A DNA stretch of 64,000 nucleotides from Bacteroidales bacterium (GTDB taxonomy: Bacteria; Bacteroidota; Bacteroidia; Bacteroidales; UBA932), in NCBI GenBank assembly GCA_017428245.1, contig JAFRRF010000001.1:1-64000 (forward strand), read 5' to 3'. Below are positions 33,818 through 41,955 of the stretch, one piece after another (position 1 is the first letter of the stretch; each line of letters starts with the position of its first letter). A model generated the notes under the pieces. It saw only the letters and a program-made list of their open reading frames with translations, had not been told where the DNA came from and searched no databases. Made by a program: the position numbers and the translations under genes.

Positions 33818-36205
33818 TTATTTGGCGTAGCCGTATTTCTGGTAACCGTACTTGTGATAGCCGTATTTATGATAGCCATAGTGACCCGAGGCCAAGTCGG
33901 TGCCATTGAGAATAATGGTCAGGTTGGCATAGCGCTTCTCGTCGTACCACTGCTGGATTTCAGGCAGCAGGGAGCGCTCCAGCATCTTGGCGCGAATCAC
34001 GAAGAGGGTCAAGTCGACATACCGGTTGATAATCGCGGAATCGGCTACCATCTCCACGGGCGGACAGTCGATGAACACATAATCGTATTGTTCGCGAACC
34101 GTTTCAATCAACTGCGCAAAGCGAGGGGTGTAGAGCAGCTCCGTAGGATTGGGCGGCAGCGTGCCGCACGGCAGGACATCCACTTTGCCAAGCGGAACGA
34201 TCATACTTTGCACATCGTCCTTCTTGCCGCTCAGGTAGCCCGAGATGCCGTCGGAGGGACTGCCCACATAGCTGGAAAGCGAACCTTTGCGCAAGTCCAG
34301 ATCGATGGCCAGCACTTTCTTGTCCTTGAGGCCGACCGCCGTCGAAAGATTGGCCGAAATGAAAGTCTTGCCGCTGCCGGGTGTGAGCGAAGTCAGCATC
34401 ACGACCTTATGCGCGGCATCGAAGCCCAGCAGGAATTCCAGGTTGGATCGGACCACGCGGAAGGCTTCGTTCATGATGTCGCGGTTTTTCTCTGCAACGA
34501 GTACCTCCGGAGCCTGTGTCGTCTTGGTTTGCTTTCGCCAGAACCATTTCTTCTTTCCTCCGGCCAGCGGAATCTCTCCTGCAAACGGGACGGTGAGCTG
34601 TTTCAGGTCTTCACGACCCTGCACGGAGGTCTTGAACATTTCCCGCAGCGCCAGAACGGCGGCCGGAATGGCCAAGCCCAGCAGCAGGGCGTACAAATAG
34701 ATGGTCTTGGCCACCGGCTCTACGGGCTTCCAGCTGCCGTGAGCCGGCTCGATGAGCTGCGTGTTATAGGCAGTGAATGCCTGCGAGAGCTCGTTCTCCT
34801 CACGCTTCTGGAGCAGGAACAGGTAGAGTTCCTCCTTTACTTTCTGCTGCCGTTCCACCGAGAGCAGGTACTTCTCCTGTTGCGGGGCGGTAGCTACACG
34901 ACTGACGGCCTGCCTGCGCGTTGCCTGCAAGGCTCGCTGCTGGTTTTGGAGCAGCGCGATCTCTCCGTTCAGCGCTTCGGTAATCGAGGCGCGGAGCACA
35001 GCAAGTTGTTTGTTCAGATCGGCCACGAGCGGGTTTCGGGCAGAGGTGTAAGCCAGGTGGTTGTTGCGCTGCAGGAGCAACGTGTTGTATTCCGCGATTT
35101 TTTGTACGATAACCCCGTTCCCGATGCCCGAATTGAAAGGAATCTGCTGCGAATCATCCTGGTTGCTCACCACGTAGTCGTGCACCATACGCAGTTGGTG
35201 AATCTGGTGTTCCAGCGCGGCGCTCTGCTGTTCCGATTCATTGGCCTGCGACAGGGCCATGGCGCCGGACGAGCCCGGATCGAGGATCAGGTTCGACGAT
35301 TTATAGTCGGAGATATCCTGCTCCACGCTGCCCAGTTCCCGTTCAATGACGGCCAGTCGTTCGCGGATGAATTCGTTGGTGCTGACGATCTGGCGGTTGC
35401 GTTGCTGCATCCACTTCTCGTTATAGACCGTCACGAGCGTATTGAGCACATCCTCCGCGCGCTGGGGCGACACATCGCGGAAACGGATGTCGATAATCGA
35501 TGAGTTGTTGCCGCGCAATTGCGGGGAAATGCGGTTGCGCACATTGTTGGTCTTTGCATCAAAACCCGTGCGTGTGACGTTCAGCTTGCAATGGGCCCCC
35601 TCCTTATAGTAAGGCGAGCCTACAATTGCCAGCCGTCCGATCGGCGTATCAATCGTATCGCCGAGCCGTGCGCTATACCCGTCGAGAGACACCTCTTTCC
35701 CCCGCCGCAGGTCTGCCACCGTTACCGTACTGTCAGCCTGCAGCGCGACTATGAGCGAAGCGCTTTCCTGGTCGTTTATGTCGAGAAAATGCACCTGCAG
35801 GGGCAGGTCTCTGCCATACATCACCGGATCGTAGAACTTGCCGTCCCGGGAATAATCCACGTCGAGCTGCAACCGTTTTACCACTTCGTCGACCACGACG
35901 CCTGAATTGAGCATCAACAGTTCGTTGGTCAGATTGGTGGACGTCTGCGAAAGGCCCAGTTCCTTGAACATGGCTTCCGTGCCGGCCGATTCCTTGTTGT
36001 CTTTCACCATGATCGAGGCGGTACGCAAATACACGGGCCGCTTATGCACGGTCAAATAGAATCCGATGGCAAACGCCACAGCCAGCGAAATGGCGAACCA
36101 GTACCAGTTGCGCAGCACCAAAGCCAGGATGTCTTTGATCATGACGGCTGCGCTGCCACTTTTCCGCGCGGAAGGTGCCGTCGTACGAATGATTTCTCTG
36201 TCCAT
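33818..36205 (-). CDS. wzc: Polysaccharide co-polymerase with tyrosine autokinase domain, Wzc type
   Basis: A 795-residue inner-membrane protein. The Wzz-type N-terminal region begins at ALVLRNWYWFAISLAVAFAI (first membrane segment), with a long periplasmic coiled coil (about 240-460) and a second membrane segment near IYLYALLLGLAIPAAVLALR. The kinase domain has Walker A MLTSLTPGSGKTFISANLST, the VLAIDLDLRKG motif and YDYVFIDCPPVE. The tail carries eight tyrosines in GYHKY-type repeats (33830-33890) and is the usual site of autophosphorylation. It controls chain length and assembly with Wza, and the PHP phosphatase at the operon end would remove the phosphates. Confidence 0.95.
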   Translation of the reverse strand: MDREIIRTTAPSARKSGSAAVMIKDILALVLRNWYWFAISLAVAFAIGFYLTVHKRPVYLRTASIMVKDNKESAGTEAMFKELGLSQTSTNLTNELLMLNSGVVVDEVVKRLQLDVDYSRDGKFYDPVMYGRDLPLQVHFLDINDQESASLIVALQADSTVTVADLRRGKEVSLDGYSARLGDTIDTPIGRLAIVGSPYYKEGAHCKLNVTRTGFDAKTNNVRNRISPQLRGNNSSIIDIRFRDVSPQRAEDVLNTLVTVYNEKWMQQRNRQIVSTNEFIRERLAVIERELGSVEQDISDYKSSNLILDPGSSGAMALSQANESEQQSAALEHQIHQLRMVHDYVVSNQDDSQQIPFNSGIGNGVIVQKIAEYNTLLLQRNNHLAYTSARNPLVADLNKQLAVLRASITEALNGEIALLQNQQRALQATRRQAVSRVATAPQQEKYLLSVERQQKVKEELYLFLLQKREENELSQAFTAYNTQLIEPAHGSWKPVEPVAKTIYLYALLLGLAIPAAVLALREMFKTSVQGREDLKQLTVPFAGEIPLAGGKKKWFWRKQTKTTQAPEVLVAEKNRDIMNEAFRVVRSNLEFLLGFDAAHKVVMLTSLTPGSGKTFISANLSTAVGLKDKKVLAIDLDLRKGSLSSYVGSPSDGISGYLSGKKDDVQSMIVPLGKVDVLPCGTLPPNPTELLYTPRFAQLIETVREQYDYVFIDCPPVEMVADSAIINRYVDLTLFVIRAKMLERSLLPEIQQWYDEKRYANLTIILNGTDLASGHYGYHKYGYHKYGYQKYGYAK

Positions 36206-36213
36206 AACTTATC

Positions 36214-37029
36214 TTACTTTGCGGGGGCGGGCCAGAAATGGGCCACCAGCGTCACCAAAGAGACCAGCAGCGAGGGAATCGACACCCAGAACCCGAAAGA
36301 GTGGAAATAGGTGGCGTTCACGTCCGACTGATACTTGCGCTTCTTGTTGGGCTCAACGTAAATCAGATCGTTCTGCTGGATATAATAAACGGGGGAATTG
36401 TAAACGCTTTCGGTCTTGGTCAAGTCGATGGAATAAGCGTGCTGGGTTCCGTTCTCCGTACGGAGCACCAGCACATTCTCACGCTTGCCGTCGATGGTCA
36501 GGTCACCGGCCAGGGACAGCGCCTCGAGAATGGTGATCTGGTCGGTCGGAATCTCGATGCGGCCGCGGCGCCCCGTCTCTCCGAGTACCGAGAACGAAAG
36601 CCCGGCATACTCCACGATCACCGTAGGGTCGAGCAACAGTTTCGATTGAATCAGCTTGTATTTCACCAGATCGGCCACCTCCAGGCGGTTAAGGCCTTCC
36701 ACATGGACCGGGCCGAGCGTCGGCATCTCGATGTCGCCTTTCGGATCGACAGTATAATACCGGTATCCGCGGTCGTTTCCAGCACCATAGTTGTTATTGA
36801 CGGTCGTCAGGTTAAAGAGGTCGGCCAGCTCACGGTCCCGGCTGAAGACATTGATCTGCAAGCGGTCGCCCGGCTTCAGGGTGAGCTGCTGGGGTTCCTG
36901 CACCTGCATGGGCACATCGCGCTGAAGGTCTTGCAGATAGCTCACCTGTGCCGTCTCTGCGCAGGCGGCAAGCAAGAACATCGCCAGAACGCTTAAGCCA
37001 ATGGCGGACATTCGGCCAAGATTATTCAT
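36214..37029 (-). CDS. wza: Polysaccharide export outer-membrane lipoprotein, Wza type
   Basis: A 271-residue lipoprotein. The lipobox is LAMFLLAACAETAQ (Cys at about 23). A polysaccharide-export domain follows with LKPGDRLQINVFSRDRELAD and PKGDIEMPTLGPVHVEGL, then SLBB-type repeats including VLGETGRRGRIEIPTDQITI. The C-terminus contains a hydrophobic helix, FWVSIPSLLVSLVTLVAHFW, as in other Bacteroidota members. It forms the export pore in the outer membrane. It is followed after 8 bp by the kinase gene. Confidence 0.93.
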   Translation of the reverse strand: MNNLGRMSAIGLSVLAMFLLAACAETAQVSYLQDLQRDVPMQVQEPQQLTLKPGDRLQINVFSRDRELADLFNLTTVNNNYGAGNDRGYRYYTVDPKGDIEMPTLGPVHVEGLNRLEVADLVKYKLIQSKLLLDPTVIVEYAGLSFSVLGETGRRGRIEIPTDQITILEALSLAGDLTIDGKRENVLVLRTENGTQHAYSIDLTKTESVYNSPVYYIQQNDLIYVEPNKKRKYQSDVNATYFHSFGFWVSIPSLLVSLVTLVAHFWPAPAK

Positions 37030-37081
37030 AACGCAATCTTTTGAAAATCAATAAAAATAGCTACGCTGACAGTCTTGCAGG

Positions 37082-37147
37082 GCAAAACCGCGGTTTCGCA
37101 AGGAAAAAGCGGCTATGGAAAAAACCGCCCATATTTTTGCAAAATTA
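37082..37147 (-). promoter_or_regulatory. Leader between upxY and wza: hairpin and possible internal promoter
   Basis: The 115-bp gap between these genes contains a hairpin-forming palindrome, GCGAAACCGCGGTTTTGC on the minus strand (37099-37082), and a TAATTTTG element (37147-37140) that overlaps the upxY stop. This could be an internal start site and a pause or anti-termination site for the rest of the operon. In known UpxY systems the target lies in the leader upstream of the antiterminator gene, so function here is inference. Confidence 0.45.
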
Positions 37148-37684
37148 GCACAAATGTTGGATTTTTTCAAGCCAGGCGCGGGGAATCTGCGCCCTGGCCC
37201 ACAGGAAACCCGATAAGCCGACCACCACATAATACTTGCCGAGCAACTCCAGGACGTGGCCTTCCACGCCTTTCAGCGGGCCTTCCGTGACCCGGACCGG
37301 CTCGTCCAGTTCGACCGGCTGGTTGATCAGGCCGCCTTCGTCGATGGCATAGTCGAAGACCCGGCGGAAGTCGTCCATTTCTTTGTCGGGGACAATCATC
37401 ATTTTGTGCGTGGCGCAGTCGACGAGGTATTGCATCGGGAGGCGATATTCGGCTACGAAAGAACAAGCGAGATCTTTGGTGGCACGGAGGAACACCAGAT
37501 TGGGGGCCAGGGGCTTTTCGGCCGTGCGGCTGCCGCCCCGGCCCGGGCGGGAGACTCGGGTCTCCATCGTCGGAACAAAGTTCTCGATGCCGCGGGCGGT
37601 CAACCAGTCCCGGATCTTTATCTCCTGCCGGAAGTACCGGGTACGGGCAACGAACCAGTGCTGTTTGTCATCCTTGTCTGCCAT
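37145..37684 (-). CDS. UpxY-family transcription antiterminator (NusG-like)
   Basis: A 179-residue NusG-like protein. The N-terminal NGN domain begins HWFVARTRYFRQEIKIRDWL and ENFVPTMETRV; the C-terminal KOW motif is VRVTEGPLKGVEGHVLELLG. UpxY proteins act on their own capsule operon to stop premature termination. It is the first gene of the locus. No UpxZ-type inhibitor gene follows, in contrast to the B. fragilis arrangement. It has its own promoter divergent to the SGNH hydrolase gene. Confidence 0.88.
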   Translation of the reverse strand: MADKDDKQHWFVARTRYFRQEIKIRDWLTARGIENFVPTMETRVSRPGRGGSRTAEKPLAPNLVFLRATKDLACSFVAEYRLPMQYLVDCATHKMMIVPDKEMDDFRRVFDYAIDEGGLINQPVELDEPVRVTEGPLKGVEGHVLELLGKYYVVVGLSGFLWARAQIPRAWLEKIQHLC

Positions 37685-37712
37685 TCCTGTAACTTGTGTC
37701 TTTGACCGAAGT

Positions 37713-37744
37713 CAAAAATAGCGCAATTTTGCTAAATTTGCAAA
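37713..37744 (-). promoter_or_regulatory. Promoter of the polysaccharide operon
   Basis: TTTG (37744-37741), a 20-bp spacer and TATTTTTG (37720-37713) on the minus strand give a full -33/-7 match. Translation of the UpxY-type protein starts 28 bp later. No flanking inverted repeats of the invertible-promoter kind were seen. Confidence 0.75.
37733..37740 (+). promoter_or_regulatory. Promoter -7 element of the SGNH hydrolase gene
   Basis: TAAATTTG lies 26 bp before the ATG and between the two elements of the divergent operon promoter, so the two transcription units share the same 50 bp and may compete for polymerase. A well-spaced -33 was not found. Confidence 0.55.
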
Positions 37745-37766
37745 CGACACATCTTACCTCGACACG

Positions 37767-38855
37767 ATGAAACGAATCCTTCCTCTGCTTATCCTGCTGC
37801 TCGCCGCCGCGGCCCCGGCCTCCGCCCAGAAGGCCTCTGAACTTAAATATGTCGATGCTCAGACCCTGATGCTGATCAATCAGGGCTACGACAACACGGC
37901 CCTTCCCTATTCCCGCCTGCCGGAAGATCTGAAGGCGCGTACCCGCAAGGGCGTGTGGGATCTCGGCCTCAACTCGGCCGGCCTGGCCATCCGCTTTTCG
38001 ACCGACAGCCGCACCATCGGCTTCCGCTGGACGCTGCTCAACAATTTCATCATGCACCACATGGCCGGCACGGGCATCCGGGGCATCGATGTGTACCGGA
38101 TCGACGAGAACGACCACTGGCAGTTCGTCGGCACGGCCATTCCCAACGGGAAAGACAGCACCAAGACCCAGATAGCCGTCAGCGGGATGGACGGCCTGGA
38201 CCACGACTATATGGCCTACCTGCCGCTGTACGACGGCGTGACGAAAGTCGAGGTGGGCGTGACCAAAAACGCACACGTAGGTTTGCCGCACCGCGACATT
38301 CTGGTCAAGGGCCGGGAGAAGCCCCTGGTCTTCTACGGCACGAGCATCACCCAGGGCGGCTGCGCCTCACGGCCGGGCATGGTCTATACCTCGATCATCA
38401 GCCGCGCCCTGCAGAAAGAGTGCGTCAACCTGGGATTCAGCGGCAACGCACGAATGGACAAATCGATGGCCGAAGCCGTGGCCCGCATCGATGCCGACCA
38501 GTATGTCATCGACTGTCTGGAGAACTGCACGCTGAAAGTGATGCAGGACAGCGCCTGGTATTTCCTGACGTATCTGGCGAAACAGCGGCCGGACGCCCCG
38601 ATCTATCTGGTCGAGCACATCTGGTTTTCCCACGCAGCCGTCAACAAGGACGTCCACGACCAGATTGCCGAGAAGAATGCCTACTGGCACGAAATCTATC
38701 TGAAGCTTCTGAAAGAAGGTTACACTAACTTCCGTTACATTCCGGCCGACCATCTGACCGGACCGGACGGCGAAGGCGCCGTGGACGGCTGCCACCAGAC
38801 CGACCTGGGCTTCCTGCGTATGTCAGAGGAGTTCCTGCGGCACCTGCGGAAATAA
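37767..38855 (+). CDS. Secreted SGNH/GDSL hydrolase (carbohydrate-esterase-like)
   Basis: A 362-residue protein with a signal peptide (MKRILPLLILLLAAAAPASA). An N-terminal beta domain (about 25-175) as in Bacteroidota SGNH proteins precedes the catalytic domain: block I LVFYGTSITQGGCAS (Ser replaces the first Gly in the usual GDS motif), block II NLGFSGNARM (Gly/Asn oxyanion), block III near DCLENCTLKV and block V VDGCHQTDLGF with catalytic Asp-x-x-His. Likely removes acetyl groups from polysaccharides. It is transcribed divergently from the polysaccharide operon and may edit such glycans, but that is inference. Confidence 0.88.
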   Translation: MKRILPLLILLLAAAAPASAQKASELKYVDAQTLMLINQGYDNTALPYSRLPEDLKARTRKGVWDLGLNSAGLAIRFSTDSRTIGFRWTLLNNFIMHHMAGTGIRGIDVYRIDENDHWQFVGTAIPNGKDSTKTQIAVSGMDGLDHDYMAYLPLYDGVTKVEVGVTKNAHVGLPHRDILVKGREKPLVFYGTSITQGGCASRPGMVYTSIISRALQKECVNLGFSGNARMDKSMAEAVARIDADQYVIDCLENCTLKVMQDSAWYFLTYLAKQRPDAPIYLVEHIWFSHAAVNKDVHDQIAEKNAYWHEIYLKLLKEGYTNFRYIPADHLTGPDGEGAVDGCHQTDLGFLRMSEEFLRHLRK

Positions 38856-38918
38856 CCGTCAGCCAGTTCCGGCAAAGAAAAGGGCCGGTTTTCTTGGCCG
38901 AAAGCGTTCAAAAACGAA

Positions 38919-38953
38919 TCCGGCAAAGCAATCGCTGGAAAACCTTTGCCGGA
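38919..38953. terminator. Hairpin between convergent SGNH hydrolase and U32 peptidase genes
   Basis: Arms TCCGGCAAAG (38919-38928) and CTTTGCCGGA (38944-38953) are exact complements around a 15-base loop. The position between two converging genes suggests a bidirectional terminator, although there is no clear run of T in either direction. It might also be another small palindromic repeat. Confidence 0.5.
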
Positions 38954-38960
38954 ATTCAAC

Positions 38961-40940
38961 CTATTTGGCACTATCAGGCAGGACTACCATCTCGCAGCGG
39001 CCGCAGTCGAAATGCAACCGGAGGCGGTTGCCCTGATTGACGAGATAAAGTGGCTCAGACCCCCGATCAAGTCGGGGGTGACGATTAGCCGTCATGCCCG
39101 GCTTGGCCGGGCATCTAGTTACTGAGGCGCTGCCCCAAACCCCGTCGCTCCGGCCTGCTATTCCACAAGGCTCTCCCACACAGCCATCGCCAGCGGCTGT
39201 TGCCGCCTTCTCACAAAGTCCCAGTTCCCAGCGGATGCAATACCGGCTGCGGAGCAGTTCGCCAGGAATGCCGAGCGTAGAGACGTTGTGGGACGCGGCG
39301 CCGGGCCGCGGCGTATGCGGCACCTCGCGCCGGGGACGGTTCTCCGCCAACTCCTGCAGGCGGGTCGCCAGGTCGCGTCGCAACTGATTGAGGAACGCGG
39401 CGGAATAGAATCGGACCGGATCGGCCTCGACCGAGGCCACGGTGAAGGCGAAGGGCCCCGCGTGCTTGCCCAGTTGCCGGCGCAGGCTTTCCAGCGCCGC
39501 TTCCGGCTTGTCGGCCAACGGCGCGTCGTCGCGGAAACGCAGCTCCGCCGTCAGCCCGTCTTCCGTCGTCGCCGTGACGGTCGTCACCGGATCGTTCCCC
39601 GTCATGCCCGGCTCGACCTCCGGCGTCATGCCCGGCTCCGTCCGGGCATCTCCGCTCCGCCAGTCAATCTTCACGTCGATCACCCGCTTCGGCATATTCT
39701 TCTCCAGTTCCCGCTCGAAGGCAACGTTCAGACTGCGGTACACCCGCACCCCGGGCATCAGCCCGACAGGCTCGCGGAGCGTCACGCGCTCGCCCCGCAC
39801 CACCTCGGCCCGCGCACCGGTCACCTCGCCGCCCGGCAGCACGAACGAAAGTCCGTCGCCGTTGGCCAGGGCACGGGAAGAGCGGACCACGATCTCACGC
39901 CCCCGCACATCGGTGATCTCGCCGATGTATTCGCCCAGCGACTTGGCCGCATCTTCGCTGGCGACCTTTCCCCTGCGGCCGTCCAGGAAGGCTTCCGTGA
40001 ACCCCCGGTGGAAACTTTTTTCCGGGTCGGGCGTGAATCCGCCTTCCAGCCGGCCGGCAGAGGCCTTGCGGTAGAGATGCCCGGTCAAGCCGGGCATGAC
40101 GCCAGAAGTCAAGCCGGGCATGAAGCCAGAAGTCGAGCCGGTCGAAGCGATGAATTCATCGATCACCTGGCGGTAATACCGCACGACGTTCTTGACATAC
40201 GAGGCATTCTTGAGCCGGCCCTCGATCTTGAACGAGGTGATGCCGGCGGCCACCAGATCGGGGAGGCGCTTGTCGAAACGCAGGTCCCTGGGAGAAAGCA
40301 GGGTCCGGTCGCGCACGAGAACGTTCCCGTCGGCATCCACCAGATCGTAACGGGAACGGCAGGCCTGCGCACAGACGCCGCGGTTCGCACTGCGGCCCGC
40401 GAGATGCTGGCTCAGGTAGCACTCTCCGCTATAGCCCACGCAAAGGGCGCCGTGGATGAAGAATTCCAGCTCGCAACCGACGGCCGCACGGATGGCGCAG
40501 ATCTGCTCCAGCGTGAGCTGGCGCTCCAGCACCAGCCGCGAGAAGCCCAGCGCCTCCAGCTCGCGCGCCCGCTCAGGCGTGCGGATGGCTGTCTGCGTGG
40601 AGGCGTGCAGCTCCACGGGCGGAAGCGGACGCTCCAGCAGGCGCAGGTCCTGGACGATGAACACATCGACTCCGGCTTCGTAGAGCGCCCACATCAAGCG
40701 CTCTGCCTCGGGCAGTTCTTCGTCTTTGACAAGCGTGTTGACCGTAGCGTGGATCTTCGCGCCGTAGAGATGAGCGTAGCGGCACAGACGGGCGATATCT
40801 TCAACGGAGTTGCCCGCAGCCGCCCGCGCACCGAACGCCGGCCCGGCGATATAAACGGCATCGGCACCACAGTCGATCGCCGTGATGCCGATATCCGCGT
40901 TTCTCGCCGGAGCGAGAAGTTCCAGTTCCTTTAGTTGCAC
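38961..40940 (-). CDS. Peptidase U32 family protein with in-frame palindromic insertions
   Basis: A 659-residue protein. It starts with a GTG at 40940 (VQLKELELLAPARNADIGIT), overlapping the end of the TPR gene. The family core is GADAVYIAGPAFGARA, ALYEAGVDVFIVQDL, the signature ELEFFIHGALCVGYSGECYL and GVCAQACRSRYDLVD with its Cys residues, which in relatives bind an Fe-S cluster. Such proteins serve in tRNA/rRNA hydroxylation (TrhP, RlhA) in E. coli. Three insertions, with residues such as MPGLTSGVMPGLTG, EPGMTPEVEPGMTG and PGMTANRHPRLDRGSE, come from palindromic repeats in frame (see separate entries). Normal family ends (PLYLVNQGNRLRLHFDC) follow. The reading frame stays open throughout, so the gene is probably functional. 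Confidence 0.88.
   Translation of the reverse strand: MQLKELELLAPARNADIGITAIDCGADAVYIAGPAFGARAAAGNSVEDIARLCRYAHLYGAKIHATVNTLVKDEELPEAERLMWALYEAGVDVFIVQDLRLLERPLPPVELHASTQTAIRTPERARELEALGFSRLVLERQLTLEQICAIRAAVGCELEFFIHGALCVGYSGECYLSQHLAGRSANRGVCAQACRSRYDLVDADGNVLVRDRTLLSPRDLRFDKRLPDLVAAGITSFKIEGRLKNASYVKNVVRYYRQVIDEFIASTGSTSGFMPGLTSGVMPGLTGHLYRKASAGRLEGGFTPDPEKSFHRGFTEAFLDGRRGKVASEDAAKSLGEYIGEITDVRGREIVVRSSRALANGDGLSFVLPGGEVTGARAEVVRGERVTLREPVGLMPGVRVYRSLNVAFERELEKNMPKRVIDVKIDWRSGDARTEPGMTPEVEPGMTGNDPVTTVTATTEDGLTAELRFRDDAPLADKPEAALESLRRQLGKHAGPFAFTVASVEADPVRFYSAAFLNQLRRDLATRLQELAENRPRREVPHTPRPGAASHNVSTLGIPGELLRSRYCIRWELGLCEKAATAAGDGCVGEPCGIAGRSDGVWGSASVTRCPAKPGMTANRHPRLDRGSEPLYLVNQGNRLRLHFDCGRCEMVVLPDSAK
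39060..39114. repeat. In-frame palindromic element A in the U32 gene
   Basis: Contains two neighbouring palindromes: CCCCCGA-tcaag-TCGGGGG (39060-39078) and ATGCCCGGC-TTG-GCCGGGCAT (39094-39114). On the minus strand the segment is read as KPGMTANRHPRLDRGSE. Together with adjacent low-conservation sequence up to about 39205 it separates the conserved LGLCEK and PLYLVNQG blocks, which lie close together in ordinary U32 proteins. Confidence 0.8.
39601..39649. repeat. In-frame palindromic element B in the U32 gene
   Basis: Two copies of gtcatgcccggct begin at 39601 and 39625, the second forming ATGCCCGG-ctccgt-CCGGGCAT (39628-39649). On the minus strand this encodes TEPGMTPEVEPGMTG. It shares the ATGCCCGG/CCGGGCAT arms with elements A and C. 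Confidence 0.8.
40077..40145. repeat. In-frame palindromic element C in the U32 gene
   Basis: Begins with ATGCCCGG-tcaag-CCGGGCAT (40077-40097), then two near-identical units of about 24 bp containing ccagaagtc. The minus strand reads it as SGFMPGLTSGVMPGLTG. It is a partial tandem expansion of the same repeat. Confidence 0.8.
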
Positions 40941-41866
40941 TTCAGCGTGGTGATCTGATAGCGGGCTGCCTCGCCGAACTTGGCGTCCTGCGCAATCTGC
41001 TTGAAGTAACCGCAAGCCTTGGCATTGTCACCGGTGGCGACCAGCGCCGTAGCCAGCTGATAGATGATCTGGTTCTTGTCCTTGGCGTCGGGGCTCATCG
41101 AGAGATAGGCCTCGAAAGCTTCGGCGGCCACTTTGTTCTGCTTGAGCGAGGAGGCGCTGATACCGATGATCTTCTGGGCGTTGGCGTTGTCCACATACTG
41201 CGTGGACTTCTGGGCGTTCTCGAGGGCGCCTTTCATATCCTTGGCCTTCTGGCAGGCGACGGCCTTCTTCACATAGGTGTTGGAAAGCTGCTTGGCGGCG
41301 GCATCCTCTTCACCGTTCTTGGAAGCGAGTTCGAAAGCCTTGACGGCATCGTCGAGTTTGCCCAGGGCGACGAGCGCCTGGCCTTTGCGGAGATGTGCGG
41401 CACCATTTTCAGGATCGGCGTCGATCACTTTCTGGTAGGCGGCCACGGCACCTTCGTAATCCTTGGCGTTGAGCAGGCTGTTGGCGTCGGCCAGCTGGAT
41501 CTGCGGGATCAGGGTCTTGGCTTCATCGGCCACCTCATCGTCGCCGAGTTCCTTGCCGATCTTGATCGCCTCTTTGAATTTGGCGACAGCCTCGTCGAGT
41601 TTCTTTTCGTTTACAAGTTCCTTGGCAAGGGAGATATACAGTTTCGGGATGATTCCTTTGCACTGATTGACGATTTCCTGTCCTTCTTCTCCGAGTTTGC
41701 CGGCCATGTCCAATGCCTGCTGGAACAGGTCGATGGCTTCGGCCTTGCTGTTTTCAATGGCGGCAGCGGCATTGTTGTAGAGTTCAGTGGCTTTTTCCAG
41801 ATCCTGCGCTGCAGAGATGCCCATCGTACAGAGGGCGACAACGATCGTTAAGAGAATTTTTTTCAT
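40931..41866 (-). CDS. Secreted tetratricopeptide-repeat protein
   Basis: A 311-residue protein with a signal peptide (MKKILLTIVVALCTMGISAA) and tandem helical repeats. TPR pairs are visible at ATELYNNAAAAIENSKAEAI, VNEKKLDEAVAKFKEAIKIG, LLNAKDYEGAVAAYQKVIDA (a canonical unit), GKLDDAVKAFELASKNG and KDMKGALENAQKSTQYVDN. A periplasmic scaffold or protein-interaction role is likely; no catalytic domain is seen. It has a TAATTTTG promoter, back to back with the DUF3109 gene. The U32 gene overlaps its 3' end by 10 bp. Confidence 0.85.
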   Translation of the reverse strand: MKKILLTIVVALCTMGISAAQDLEKATELYNNAAAAIENSKAEAIDLFQQALDMAGKLGEEGQEIVNQCKGIIPKLYISLAKELVNEKKLDEAVAKFKEAIKIGKELGDDEVADEAKTLIPQIQLADANSLLNAKDYEGAVAAYQKVIDADPENGAAHLRKGQALVALGKLDDAVKAFELASKNGEEDAAAKQLSNTYVKKAVACQKAKDMKGALENAQKSTQYVDNANAQKIIGISASSLKQNKVAAEAFEAYLSMSPDAKDKNQIIYQLATALVATGDNAKACGYFKQIAQDAKFGEAARYQITTLKCN

Positions 41867-41913
41867 CGTTTATGTGTTTTTGTTCGAATGTAGGGTCTAT
41901 GCATAAAGGCTGC

Positions 41914-41941
41914 CAAAATTATCAACTATTGTGTAATTTTG
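41914..41941. promoter_or_regulatory. Back-to-back promoters of the TPR and DUF3109 genes
   Basis: TAATTTTG is present on the minus strand (41921-41914) for the TPR gene and on the plus strand (41934-41941) for the DUF3109 gene, only 12 bp apart. The upstream parts of the two promoters overlap, which would make them compete. Confidence 0.6.
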
Positions 41942-41955
41942 CAAAACTTTTTGCG

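Noticed and set aside
33854-35503. Long plus-strand frame opposite the Wzc-type gene
   Set aside because: Complement shadow; the kinase motifs on the minus strand decide the matter.
37713-37744. Invertible capsule promoter as in B. fragilis
   Set aside because: No inverted repeats flank the operon promoter, and no invertase gene was seen nearby.
39288-40934. Long plus-strand frame opposite the U32 gene
   Set aside because: The U32 signature on the minus strand is clear; the plus-strand frame is a shadow rich in Arg, His and Gly.
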